43,492 nucleotides of DNA from Candidatus Competibacteraceae bacterium. GTDB taxonomy: Bacteria; Bacteroidota; Bacteroidia; CAIKAF01. The translations under genes were made by a program, and so were the position numbers. Every line of letters starts with the position of its first letter. Position 1 is the first letter of the stretch. Shown piece by piece: positions 8,817 to 17,094 of the stretch. The stretch spans positions 1 to 43,492 of the forward strand of contig JACSSC010000033.1 in the NCBI GenBank assembly GCA_014879445.1, in the 5' to 3' direction. The notes under the pieces are model-generated. The model was given only the letters and a program-made list of their open reading frames with translations. It searched no databases and had not been told where the DNA came from.

Positions 8817-11222
8817 TCATGGGGAGAATTTAGTAAATCCAATAGATATACCTCCCAGAACATGAATACCGGCCTGTGGATAGAAATAATTTTCAGTAGT
8901 CAGTTCCCCTCCCCACACATAGCTAAATGTGTAACCGTTAGGTTCATAAAGTCTATTTGTGAAGTTATTAACCATCAAATTAAATCGGATGCAAAAATAC
9001 TTTTTAAAAGCAAGTTCATATCTCACTCTGAAATCATTTATGAAATAGGGATTCAGCATACGTTGCTGATTTGACGTATTATCGAGATATTGATGGCTGA
9101 TATATTTTCCGGTAATTTCAATATCAAGATTACGTACGGGAGAATAGGTAAAGACAAAACCTGCATTAATGTTAGGTGAAAATGCTATATCAGTTGAAGC
9201 ATAAAATACAGAATCCTGAATGCCGGTATCATAGTTATCAATATATTCGGTAAAATTCATTATTTTATTCAAGCTGAAAGCGGCATGTGCTTTCATTAAG
9301 AAAGTACGATGAGGCCGAAGTTGGCCTGACAATTCAATGCCCAGTCGATAGCTACGAGGAATATTAATTCTAGTGTATGCTCCAACGTCGTTAATTTTTC
9401 CGGTTTGTACCAATTGGTTAGAGTAGTCCATCCAGTAAATATTTGCCATCCATTCATGAATTTTGCCTCTATTTGTATAGCCCAATTCAAGATCGCGTAG
9501 CGTTTCGGGTTTGGGTTGATGTGTAATACCTGCTTCGAAATCATCGCGGTTGGGTTCTTTCGTTGCCATTCCGAAATACAGATAAAGAATATGATTTGAA
9601 TTAATGCGATAATTTATTCCGGCTTTAGGGTTAAGAAAATGATAAAATTGATCCACCGTAATCAAAGGATTATTTCGAAATCCATCCACAGTATATCGAA
9701 CCAAACGATATTGCAAATCGGCAAAAATATGAAGACCGGGATATGCTTCAAAAGTAGCTTTGGCATATAGGTTACCGTCCATTTTAAGAGAAGTATGACG
9801 ATAAAACTCATGATTAAAAGAATTATTCCCAGCAAATTGGGCCCAAACTACTTTACCATAATGGCTTCCAAAATATGTATTAAAACCGGCACCGGCCACT
9901 ACATCCCATTTTTTTTTGGCATATCGAGCAGTAAAATTTGCGCCAATGAGATGATTATCGAGCCAAAGTTGACGGATTATATCTGAATACATGATGGTAT
10001 CGTTGTTTGTAAAAACCGTATCCATATTGTATTTAGGTAAGAATTGTGATGTTTTATATTGCTCGTAATATCCTTTTCCACGTGTATAATATAAAGCCAA
10101 ATTCAGGATGGAATATTTGCCTGCCTGTTGGTCAATAAATAACTGATAATGATCTTGCTGATAGTTATCGGTTTCGTTTTCGTAAGGTTTTGAGAGGTTT
10201 CCATTATCTGTTCCGGCAGGATTAAAAGTGCGCAAAGAATCGAGCATGTAGCCGGGTACACCATACCAAGCTTGGTAAGTTCGTTCTTTTCCTGTAATTA
10301 CATTAAATCTTACGGTAGTTGATTTTCCGTAATAGCCACCGGAGAAGAAGAAAGAAGTGAGATCAGACCATGCCCTGTCAATATATCCATCTGAGTTGAT
10401 TTTAGAGAATCGTCCGGTAAAGGCAAAATGTTTTCCTAAAAGACCTGTTCCAAATTCTGCAGAATTTTTAAAAGACAAGAACATGCCTGCAGTGCTTGAA
10501 ATTTCGGCAAATGGTTCAGGTTTGAGTTGATTGGTTTGAATGCTAATTGTTCCGCCGAAAGAACCGGCGCCATGGGTTGAAGTTCCAACGCCACGTTGTA
10601 CCTGTATATTGGCTACACTAGATGCCAAATCGGGCATATCAATCCAAAACACACCTTGCGATTCAGCATCATTAATGGGTATGCCATTCATCGTTACATT
10701 GATTCGAGTAGCGTCAGTTCCACGAATACGCAGTCCGGTGTATCCTATACCAGCACCTGCATCCGAATTAACAACCACATTTGGGGTATGGTCTAAAATG
10801 TAGGGTAAATCTCTTCCGGTATTTTCTTTTCGGATGTCACTTTCGTTCAGATTGGTTTGGGCAACAGGCATGTTTTCTGAAACACGGATTCCGGCCACTT
10901 CTACTTCAGCAACTAATACAGAGAATGGAATGAGCGCAATATGATATTCGTGCTGAAAAGGTGGGAAAATTGTATCCTGATAGGTTTGGTATCCAATAAA
11001 AGAGACACGAACAGGTATTGGTTCGGGCTTCACACCTTTAATTACGAATCGGCCTTTTGCATCGGAAGTAATCCCTTTAAACGATTCGGTAAGAATAATG
11101 GAAGCCCCTACGAGGGTTTCGCCTGTATGGGCATCTGTAACAATTCCATTTAATTTATCTTGAGCTGAAAGCCCATTCATGCTTATTATCAAGCATGCAA
11201 GAAACAAAAACAATATACGCAT
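8817..11222 (-). CDS. TonB-dependent receptor under TPP riboswitch control (probable thiamine-compound transporter)
   Basis: This 801-residue outer-membrane receptor has a signal peptide (residues 1-20, ending in SAQ). A carboxypeptidase-regulatory-like beta domain follows at about 22-110 (GIVTDAHTGETLVGASI), then a plug at about 120-235 (IRKENTGRDLPYILDHTPNVV; LRIRGTDATRINVTMNGIP). A 22-strand-type barrel runs to the C-terminal IGFTKFSP. The domain order and length are typical of TonB-dependent receptors. A TPP riboswitch in the 5' leader indicates repression when cytoplasmic thiamine pyrophosphate is high. Thiamine-regulated outer-membrane receptors are known in Bacteroidota, so the likely cargo is thiamine or a precursor or derivative. 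No inner-membrane thiamine transporter (pnuT-like) or thi gene is adjacent, and energy must come from TonB-ExbBD encoded elsewhere. Confidence 0.92.
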   Translation of the reverse strand: MRILFLFLACLIISMNGLSAQDKLNGIVTDAHTGETLVGASIILTESFKGITSDAKGRFVIKGVKPEPIPVRVSFIGYQTYQDTIFPPFQHEYHIALIPFSVLVAEVEVAGIRVSENMPVAQTNLNESDIRKENTGRDLPYILDHTPNVVVNSDAGAGIGYTGLRIRGTDATRINVTMNGIPINDAESQGVFWIDMPDLASSVANIQVQRGVGTSTHGAGSFGGTISIQTNQLKPEPFAEISSTAGMFLSFKNSAEFGTGLLGKHFAFTGRFSKINSDGYIDRAWSDLTSFFFSGGYYGKSTTVRFNVITGKERTYQAWYGVPGYMLDSLRTFNPAGTDNGNLSKPYENETDNYQQDHYQLFIDQQAGKYSILNLALYYTRGKGYYEQYKTSQFLPKYNMDTVFTNNDTIMYSDIIRQLWLDNHLIGANFTARYAKKKWDVVAGAGFNTYFGSHYGKVVWAQFAGNNSFNHEFYRHTSLKMDGNLYAKATFEAYPGLHIFADLQYRLVRYTVDGFRNNPLITVDQFYHFLNPKAGINYRINSNHILYLYFGMATKEPNRDDFEAGITHQPKPETLRDLELGYTNRGKIHEWMANIYWMDYSNQLVQTGKINDVGAYTRINIPRSYRLGIELSGQLRPHRTFLMKAHAAFSLNKIMNFTEYIDNYDTGIQDSVFYASTDIAFSPNINAGFVFTYSPVRNLDIEITGKYISHQYLDNTSNQQRMLNPYFINDFRVRYELAFKKYFCIRFNLMVNNFTNRLYEPNGYTFSYVWGGELTTENYFYPQAGIHVLGGISIGFTKFSP

Positions 11223-11224
11223 AT

Positions 11225-11258
11225 GCCTGTCATTTAATATTACAACATGTCTTCAGGC
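11225..11258 (-). promoter_or_regulatory. Possible expression-platform hairpin before the receptor start codon
   Basis: GCCTG (11225-11229) and CAGGC (11254-11258) are complementary and bracket 24 bases just upstream of the receptor ATG at 11220-11222. No T-tract follows, so if this is the switch element it would act on translation initiation rather than termination. The stem is short (5 bp). Confidence 0.3.
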
Positions 11259-11286
11259 AAACTGCTAAAAGGAAGTAGTTTACCTT

Positions 11287-11383
11287 TACCTACGCCGGCA
11301 TTATCCGGATCAGGTTCTTCCCGGCAAAGCCGGGATTCGGGTATTTTCTCAGCCATCGCTAAGCGAAAAGCACCCCGAGGTTT
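11287..11383 (-). ncRNA. TPP riboswitch (THI element)
   Basis: The minus strand holds the conserved blocks of the thi-box in order. They are CTCGGGGTGC (11370-11379), GGCTGAGA (11347-11354), ACCC, a variable P3a hairpin CCCGGC-TTT-GCCGGG (11320-11334), GAACCTGATCCGG (about 11305-11317) and ATGCCGGCGTAGGT (11288-11301). The closing P1 stem pairs ACCT with AGGT. It lies about 65 bases before the TonB-dependent receptor ATG and directly below a TACATTTG promoter element. It senses thiamine pyrophosphate and is expected to shut off the receptor when TPP is abundant. Confidence 0.95.
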
Positions 11384-11389
11384 ATTGCA

Positions 11390-11397
11390 CAAATGTA
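11390..11397 (-). promoter_or_regulatory. Candidate -7 element for the riboswitch-receptor transcript
   Basis: The minus strand reads TACATTTG immediately upstream of the riboswitch; the start would be near 11386, three bases before P1. The nearest TTTG (11412-11415) is only 14 bases away, shorter than the usual spacer. That TTTG belongs to the T-tract of the preceding terminator. Confidence 0.5.
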
Positions 11398-11411
11398 ATT
11401 ATTTTTTAAAA

Positions 11412-11440
11412 CAAAAAAAGGGGAGCTAAACTCCCCTTTT
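11412..11440 (-). terminator. Intrinsic terminator of the PKD/T9SS surface protein gene
   Basis: On the minus strand AAAAGGGGAG (11431-11440), a 5-base loop and CTCCCCTTTT (11416-11425) form a perfect 10-bp stem followed by a run of T (11413-11415 onward). It sits about 20 bases after the stop codon at 11460. It insulates the downstream riboswitch-controlled receptor. Confidence 0.9.
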
Positions 11441-11459
11441 CAATCAATTATTGGAGTTA

Positions 11460-13661
11460 TTAATCAAAAACTGTAACAGTACCTTTTAATTCTATATCTG
11501 TACTTCCTTTCAGCACATAGAAATAAGTTCCGGGTATTAGTGCGCCCCCACTTGCATTTTTACCTGTGAAACACTGGTTGCAACTCATGTCCGGATTGCT
11601 TGTATTATTGATTGCTTCATATACTTTATATCCCCAACGGTTATAAATGTATAAAGTATAATCAATACACTCATTGAACCCGGGAGCAAATACAGTAAAG
11701 TCAAACCTATTGTTAATAGAACTAGAAATGGAAAGGACATTAGGCATAATGGGATTATCCACACCACCTTTCACGTCAACAAGGATTGTGGTATCAGCCA
11801 CGCAATTATTAGTATCAATTACAGTTAATGTAACAAGCTGATCTGATGAGTCAGGAAAAACATAGGTAAATCCTGGGAGGGATTCGTCAGGTGTTCCATC
11901 ATTATCCAAATCCCACTGATAGGTAAGTCCAGTTGGAGGGGTGGCTGTTTGTTGGAGTATATTAGTTTGGAAACACTGGGTTACAAATATAAAGTCGGAC
12001 TTTGGATTTTTATGAACAGTAACAAAACCTTCGGCAGTATCTACACAACCAAAATTAGAAGTAGTAATGAGTTGCACAGAATACGTTCCATAACCAGGGA
12101 AAAGCATAGAGGGATTTTGCACATCACTCGATCCTGCATAAACCGGAGAAGATGAAGCAAAAGACCAAGCGTAATCAGAAATGATTTCAGGCGCAGTAAT
12201 CTGGGTTGTATCAGTAAATTCAACATTTGTGCCATCGCAGACATTGGCAGTGGTGTAACCGGCACGTGGCAAGTCGTGTACTACAACGGTAATTGAATCG
12301 AATGCAACGCAGCCACCTGTAGTAACAACTGATGATAGAATTTCATAAGTACCAGGAGTTTGATAGATATGAGAAATAACACTTTCTTTTCGGATAATAG
12401 GTGGTCCAGTAATGGATGAACCGGGGCTAACGGAATCAATAATCAAGTCATTTTCAAAATCCCAGGTAAAGAAATCAATATTTGTATTAAGAGAAGGAGG
12501 ATTAATTAAGCTGGTTGAATCTCTAAGAAAGATTGCGTCGCCTAAACAAACAGAAAGTGGGCTGGCTGTGAGATCAAGTGTAGGTCGAGGATTAACTGTT
12601 AAATTAAAGAAATCGCTTGCTTCGCATCCTCCGGGTGCCACAATTTGCATTTTAATGGTATAAACACCGGGTATCAAAATACTAAATACCGTATCGCCTG
12701 GAGCATTTATGAAATAATCGTAAGTACCATTATTATCAAGGTCATAATTCACCTGACCAATGGTACCCGAAGAGCCACTTGCAATAAAGTTAACAGGTAA
12801 TCCGGCACATACAGGGTTAGGCTGGAAGGTTAATAGAGGCACAGGCGGTTCAGAAACAGTAATAAAGATGGTGTCGCGACAAGTGTCAATAGGTGTTTGC
12901 ATAACCAACACTAGCATTGTATCTGATTGGGGATAGATAACCTCACTGGGTAAGGCATTTTGAAGATTATTTTCCCAAAAAAGCAAAACAGAACCGGGAG
13001 GAAGCGCGGGCCCAATTTGAATATTATCTAAGCCCCAGTGGTCATATGCATTACCAGAAGAACCTCCCTGATACCATCTAAAACGGGTACAAGGAGTTTG
13101 AGCTTCAGGAGGGAGAGGGAAAGAATAGTTAGCCCAACTGTTGTATGCAGCAGGTCCTCCGGCATTGGGGGGTAAAAAGTAAAAGATATTAGTCCATGTT
13201 GCCCCACCATCAGTTGAGAAGTCAATATACACACCCTCAGTTGCTAAATCAGGGCCTTCACAAGGAGATGCATTTCCTTGAATCGCCATACAAAGGTCAA
13301 AAGAAACATTACCACCACCTGACATATTAAAATCGACTGTTTCAAGCAAGCGAGGAGCCGCTGTTGAAGAGCCCATCCAAAGGTGAGGCGACCCATCAAG
13401 ACCCGGCCCGCAAGGGTTATTAAACATTGGCGTAAGATTGGTAGTCCATCCCGTACCTAGTGTTTGTGTATTAAAATTATTGGCATAGGCATAACCATCG
13501 CCTTCAGCAAAAATAGTAACGGCCTGCCCTGCACAAATAAGTGTAGTGCTGGCAGTAGCATTAACAAAACCAATACAATCACCGCAAGATTGAGCTTGTG
13601 ACTGTTGAAATACAAAAAGCGATAAGAAGAATAGCGAAAAAATGCGTATAGAAGTTTTCAT
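11460..13661 (-). CDS. PKD-domain surface protein with gliding-motility-associated (CHU_C) T9SS C-terminus
   Basis: This is a 733-residue secreted protein. The signal peptide ends at about residue 23 (FVFQQSQAQ). Residues about 30-215 form a reelin-like beta-sandwich module (NNFNTQTLGTGWTT; VYIDFSTDGGATWTN; DHWGLDNIQI). At least four PKD/Ig-like modules with SPxVYAGSS, WDFEN and TPGTYE-type strands then run to about 640. The C-terminal 85 residues carry the CHU_C signature (YNRWGYKVYEA ... GTYFYVLKGSTDIELKGTVTVFD), which directs export by the type IX system and surface attachment. It probably acts as an adhesin or structural surface protein. It is 13 bases downstream of the small secreted gene at 13675, so the two are likely cotranscribed, and it ends at a strong terminator. 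Confidence 0.88.
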   Translation of the reverse strand: MKTSIRIFSLFFLSLFVFQQSQAQSCGDCIGFVNATASTTLICAGQAVTIFAEGDGYAYANNFNTQTLGTGWTTNLTPMFNNPCGPGLDGSPHLWMGSSTAAPRLLETVDFNMSGGGNVSFDLCMAIQGNASPCEGPDLATEGVYIDFSTDGGATWTNIFYFLPPNAGGPAAYNSWANYSFPLPPEAQTPCTRFRWYQGGSSGNAYDHWGLDNIQIGPALPPGSVLLFWENNLQNALPSEVIYPQSDTMLVLVMQTPIDTCRDTIFITVSEPPVPLLTFQPNPVCAGLPVNFIASGSSGTIGQVNYDLDNNGTYDYFINAPGDTVFSILIPGVYTIKMQIVAPGGCEASDFFNLTVNPRPTLDLTASPLSVCLGDAIFLRDSTSLINPPSLNTNIDFFTWDFENDLIIDSVSPGSSITGPPIIRKESVISHIYQTPGTYEILSSVVTTGGCVAFDSITVVVHDLPRAGYTTANVCDGTNVEFTDTTQITAPEIISDYAWSFASSSPVYAGSSDVQNPSMLFPGYGTYSVQLITTSNFGCVDTAEGFVTVHKNPKSDFIFVTQCFQTNILQQTATPPTGLTYQWDLDNDGTPDESLPGFTYVFPDSSDQLVTLTVIDTNNCVADTTILVDVKGGVDNPIMPNVLSISSSINNRFDFTVFAPGFNECIDYTLYIYNRWGYKVYEAINNTSNPDMSCNQCFTGKNASGGALIPGTYFYVLKGSTDIELKGTVTVFD

Positions 13662-13674
13662 AAATGTTTTAGAT

Positions 13675-14097
13675 TTATTGTACGGTTAGGTTTGACAAAT
13701 TAAAACTGGTATATTCCTGATTATTAGGAATAACATTAATAAATTTTTTATGAATATACAAATTAGGTTTTCCAGCTACCGAATGACATTCACCGGTAAT
13801 CGTTTTATATCCATCTAACTGGAAAGTGATAAGATATTCATCATTATTGCAAGTTTTACACTCGCCATCGTAGGCAATTTCATATTGCCAACTAATAGAT
13901 TTTGAATTGCCGGTTTTATTAACTGCTTTCAGGATAATCATTTCTGCCTGAATATTATTACCTGCAGGGTTGCATACTACGTCTTTTGCATAAATTTCAA
14001 CGCCATTGGAGGTCTGAATCAGTTTCCACTCAGCCGACTGAGCGTGAGCAAAAAGATGCATGCAAAAAACAGAGAAAACAGATAAGATGATTTTCAT
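13675..14097 (-). CDS. Small secreted hypothetical protein
   Basis: This 140-residue protein is not recognised. Residues 1-19 are a Sec signal peptide (FSVFCMHLFAHAQ). The mature part is a compact beta-rich chain with four cysteines, including a CKTC pair near residue 79 and single cysteines near 42 and 103. WKLIQTSNGVEIYAK at its start resembles the opening of START-like or lipocalin-like periplasmic modules, but I cannot assign one. It lies immediately upstream of, and probably in one transcript with, the PKD/T9SS protein. A promoter-like TTTG-N18-TATATTTT precedes it. Confidence 0.75.
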   Translation of the reverse strand: MKIILSVFSVFCMHLFAHAQSAEWKLIQTSNGVEIYAKDVVCNPAGNNIQAEMIILKAVNKTGNSKSISWQYEIAYDGECKTCNNDEYLITFQLDGYKTITGECHSVAGKPNLYIHKKFINVIPNNQEYTSFNLSNLTVQ

Positions 14098-14126
14098 AAT
14101 TTCTTTTCATTAAATTTGGTTGGGTA

Positions 14127-14156
14127 AAAATATAACATTTTATGCATCTACACAAA
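14127..14156 (-). promoter_or_regulatory. Promoter of the 14097-11460 two-gene transcript
   Basis: Minus strand TTTG (14153-14156), an 18-base spacer and TATATTTT (14127-14134); one mismatch to TAnnTTTG. The predicted leader is about 26 nt. Confidence 0.5.
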
Positions 14157-14173
14157 AAAATTTATCATTTGCA

Positions 14174-17038
14174 TCAAATCAGTTTGTATGTAAGGAATTT
14201 CCCAGTGACGGAATGTTCATTTTGAATCATTTGCTCGGGTGTTCCGGCAAAAACAAGTTGGCCACCATCGGCGCCGGCACCAGGTCCAATATCTATTACC
14301 CAATCAGCGCATTTAATTACATCTAAGTTGTGTTCAATTAGCAAGCAAGTATGTCCTCTTTCAATGAGAGCATATATGGCATCCAACAATTTTTGTATAT
14401 CATGAAAATGCAAGCCGGTTGTAGGTTCGTCAAAAAGGAAAAAAGTTTTTCCATCGCCGGCGCCCTTACTCAAGAAATAGGCCAATTTAACACGTTGAGC
14501 TTCTCCACCGCTAAGGGTGGAAGAAGATTGCCCCAGCTTGATATATCCAAGTCCAACGTCTTGTAATGGTTGAAGTTTTTGTGCGATACGTTGATCGAGT
14601 ACTGTACGTTTAGGGTGATTGGCAAAAAAGTCAATGGCTTCATCAACTGTTAATTGAAGTATATCTGAGATATCTTTACCTCTATAATTCACCTGAAGGA
14701 TTTCATCTTTAAAACGTTTTCCTTTACAATTATCGCATGGCAAAGTAATATCGGCCATAAATTGCATTTCGATGGCTACTTCGCCTTCTCCTTCGCACAC
14801 ATCACATCGTCCGCCCTCAACATTAAATGAGAAGTGAGAAGGTTTCAATCCCATACTACGAGATAATGGGAGTGATGAAAACAAGTTCCTAATCTCATCA
14901 TATACTTTTAAATATGTAACAGGATTAGATCTAGATGATTTACCAATGGGGTTTTGATCAACAAATTCAACTTCTTTAATTTCTTCAATAAAACCTGATA
15001 TTTTTTCAAAACGTCCTGACGTTTCGCCTGCCTGCTGCCCTATCGCTCTTTTAAGAGCCGGGGCTAATATATGTTTAACCAAACTGGTTTTACCAGAACC
15101 ACTTACGCCTGTAACAACCGTCAGCACCCCCAAAGGGAATTGAACTTGAATGTTTTGGAGATTATTTTCACGGGCTCCGCTTACCTCCACATACTTTTTC
15201 CAAGCCCTACGACGTTGGGGTACCTGAATTTTCTGCTCACCATTCAAATAGGCGGCTGTTAAACTATCTGTTTGGGATAGGAGATTTTTGGGGCTACCTT
15301 GAAAAACAACATATCCGCCATGAGCGCCTGCTCCAGGCCCTAGATCAATCAACGCATCGGCCTGATTCATAAAAAGCTCGTCATGCTCTACTACTACAAC
15401 GGTATTGCCTTCGTCTCGTAGTTGCTTAACTATTTGCAAGAGTTTTTCGGTATCGCGAGGATGAAGGCCAATACTGGGTTCGTCTAAGATATACAATGAA
15501 CCAACTAAACTACTTCCTAAAGAAGTTGCCAGATTAATTCGTTGCGACTCACCACCTGAAAGTGTTGATGACAAGCGATTTAGTGTAAGATAGCCCAAAC
15601 CAACTTGGTTCAAGTATCCTAAACGATTTTTTATTTCGATAAGTAAGCGCGACGCAACCTTTTTTTCGTAATCACTAAGTTGAAGTTCTTCAAAGAAAAT
15701 AAGCAGATGTGTAACAGGCATCAAAACCAATTCAATCAGATTCTTCCCACCTATTTTCACATATCCGGCTTCTTTACGCAGACGAGAGCCATGACATTCG
15801 GGACAAGTTGTTCGTCCGCGATAACGAGACAAAAGCACACGATATTGTATTTTATACACATTCTCTTCCACCATACTAAAGAAATCGTGTATGCCGGATA
15901 TTTCACGTCCTCCGTCCCATAATAATTTACGTTGGCCTGGAGTAAGTTCAGCATATGATTTGTGGACAGGAAATTCATAATCAGCAGCACGAAGAATAAA
16001 CTGCTCTTGCCATTCGCTCAACTTATCACCTTTCCAGCAAGCCACACATCCCTGATAAACTGACAAAGCTTTGTTAGGGATTACCAAATCTTCATCTATC
16101 CCCAAAACAGATCCGAATCCATCGCAATGCTTACATGCGCCATAGGGATTATTAAAAGTAAACAGATGTACGGACGGTTCTTCAAATATAATACCGTCTG
16201 CCTCAAAACGATTAGAAAATTGTTGAGTGTTCATAAACTCTCCGGCAGCATTAAAGTGATGTAGGATACATGTTCCTTGCCCTTCATAGAAACAAGTTTG
16301 AACCATATCTGCCAACTCTGAATAAAAGCCGTCGTCGTGTCTTACAGACACACGACCAACCAATAATTCCATCTGGCTTGCAGAAAGCGATTTGGCTTCA
16401 GGAATAAGTTCTTCAATTTTATGAACATGTTTATTCATCCATAACCTGCTGAATCCCTTTTGTTGATAGATCTGTAGCTCTTGTTGTAATGTACGTTCGG
16501 CCTTGATTATTATAGAAGTACATAACAAGGCCTTACTGCCCTCTGGAAGTTGTTTTATACGTTCTACAACATCTGTTATAATATGTCTTTTTACCTCCTC
16601 TCCACTTATCGGCGAGTAAGTTTTTCCAACTCTGGCAAATAGCAATTTGAGATAATCATATATTTCGGTTGATGTTCCAACTGTTGAACGTGGGTTATGT
16701 GTTTTAACTTTTTGTTCAATGGCAATGGCTGGCGAAATACCTGTAATATAATCCACATCGGGTTTATCTAATTTGCCTAGAAATTGACGTGCATACGAGG
16801 ATAAACTTTCCACATATCTTCTTTGCCCTTCGGCATAAAGTGTTTCAAAAGCAAGAGACGATTTTCCGGAACCAGAAAGGCCGGTAATTACAACAAATTT
16901 ATCACGAGGAATAGCTACATCCACATTTTTTAAATTATGTGTACGAGCGCCTTTGATGATTATATGTGAAGCCGAATCAATTTTGTTTAAATTGAATGTA
17001 TCTCTTCGCTCTTTCATGTTTCCTTCCTTATCGGTCAT
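14174..17038 (-). CDS. uvrA: Excinuclease ABC subunit A (UvrA)
   Basis: This 954-residue protein is full-length UvrA, the damage-sensing ATPase of nucleotide excision repair that loads UvrB at lesions. First ATPase: Walker A GLSGSGKS at residues 53-60, and the [12 protein letters not shown] signature with [15 protein letters not shown]. Second ATPase: [23 protein letters not shown] and [14 protein letters not shown]. The C-terminal zinc module is intact ([11 protein letters not shown] ... [11 protein letters not shown]). In the first zinc region only one CxxC pair (CKHC, about 302-305) is present. The position where E. coli UvrA has the preceding CxxC reads [13 protein letters not shown], as I recall from other Bacteroidota UvrA. 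The start at 17038 fits a TACCTTTG element about 18 bases upstream. It appears monocistronic. Confidence 0.97.
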   Translation of the reverse strand: MTDKEGNMKERRDTFNLNKIDSASHIIIKGARTHNLKNVDVAIPRDKFVVITGLSGSGKSSLAFETLYAEGQRRYVESLSSYARQFLGKLDKPDVDYITGISPAIAIEQKVKTHNPRSTVGTSTEIYDYLKLLFARVGKTYSPISGEEVKRHIITDVVERIKQLPEGSKALLCTSIIIKAERTLQQELQIYQQKGFSRLWMNKHVHKIEELIPEAKSLSASQMELLVGRVSVRHDDGFYSELADMVQTCFYEGQGTCILHHFNAAGEFMNTQQFSNRFEADGIIFEEPSVHLFTFNNPYGACKHCDGFGSVLGIDEDLVIPNKALSVYQGCVACWKGDKLSEWQEQFILRAADYEFPVHKSYAELTPGQRKLLWDGGREISGIHDFFSMVEENVYKIQYRVLLSRYRGRTTCPECHGSRLRKEAGYVKIGGKNLIELVLMPVTHLLIFFEELQLSDYEKKVASRLLIEIKNRLGYLNQVGLGYLTLNRLSSTLSGGESQRINLATSLGSSLVGSLYILDEPSIGLHPRDTEKLLQIVKQLRDEGNTVVVVEHDELFMNQADALIDLGPGAGAHGGYVVFQGSPKNLLSQTDSLTAAYLNGEQKIQVPQRRRAWKKYVEVSGARENNLQNIQVQFPLGVLTVVTGVSGSGKTSLVKHILAPALKRAIGQQAGETSGRFEKISGFIEEIKEVEFVDQNPIGKSSRSNPVTYLKVYDEIRNLFSSLPLSRSMGLKPSHFSFNVEGGRCDVCEGEGEVAIEMQFMADITLPCDNCKGKRFKDEILQVNYRGKDISDILQLTVDEAIDFFANHPKRTVLDQRIAQKLQPLQDVGLGYIKLGQSSSTLSGGEAQRVKLAYFLSKGAGDGKTFFLFDEPTTGLHFHDIQKLLDAIYALIERGHTCLLIEHNLDVIKCADWVIDIGPGAGADGGQLVFAGTPEQMIQNEHSVTGKFLTYKLI

Positions 17039-17055
17039 TTATAATAACCACATGG

Positions 17056-17063
17056 CAAAGGTA
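17056..17063 (-). promoter_or_regulatory. Candidate -7 element for uvrA
   Basis: The minus strand reads TACCTTTG; the start would be near 17052, about 14 nt before the uvrA ATG. It supports the first ATG rather than the ATG at codon 8. No well-spaced TTTG and no obvious LexA-type operator is seen. Confidence 0.5.
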
Positions 17064-17094
17064 AGCAAGTTGTAGCGAAACACTACATCAATTT

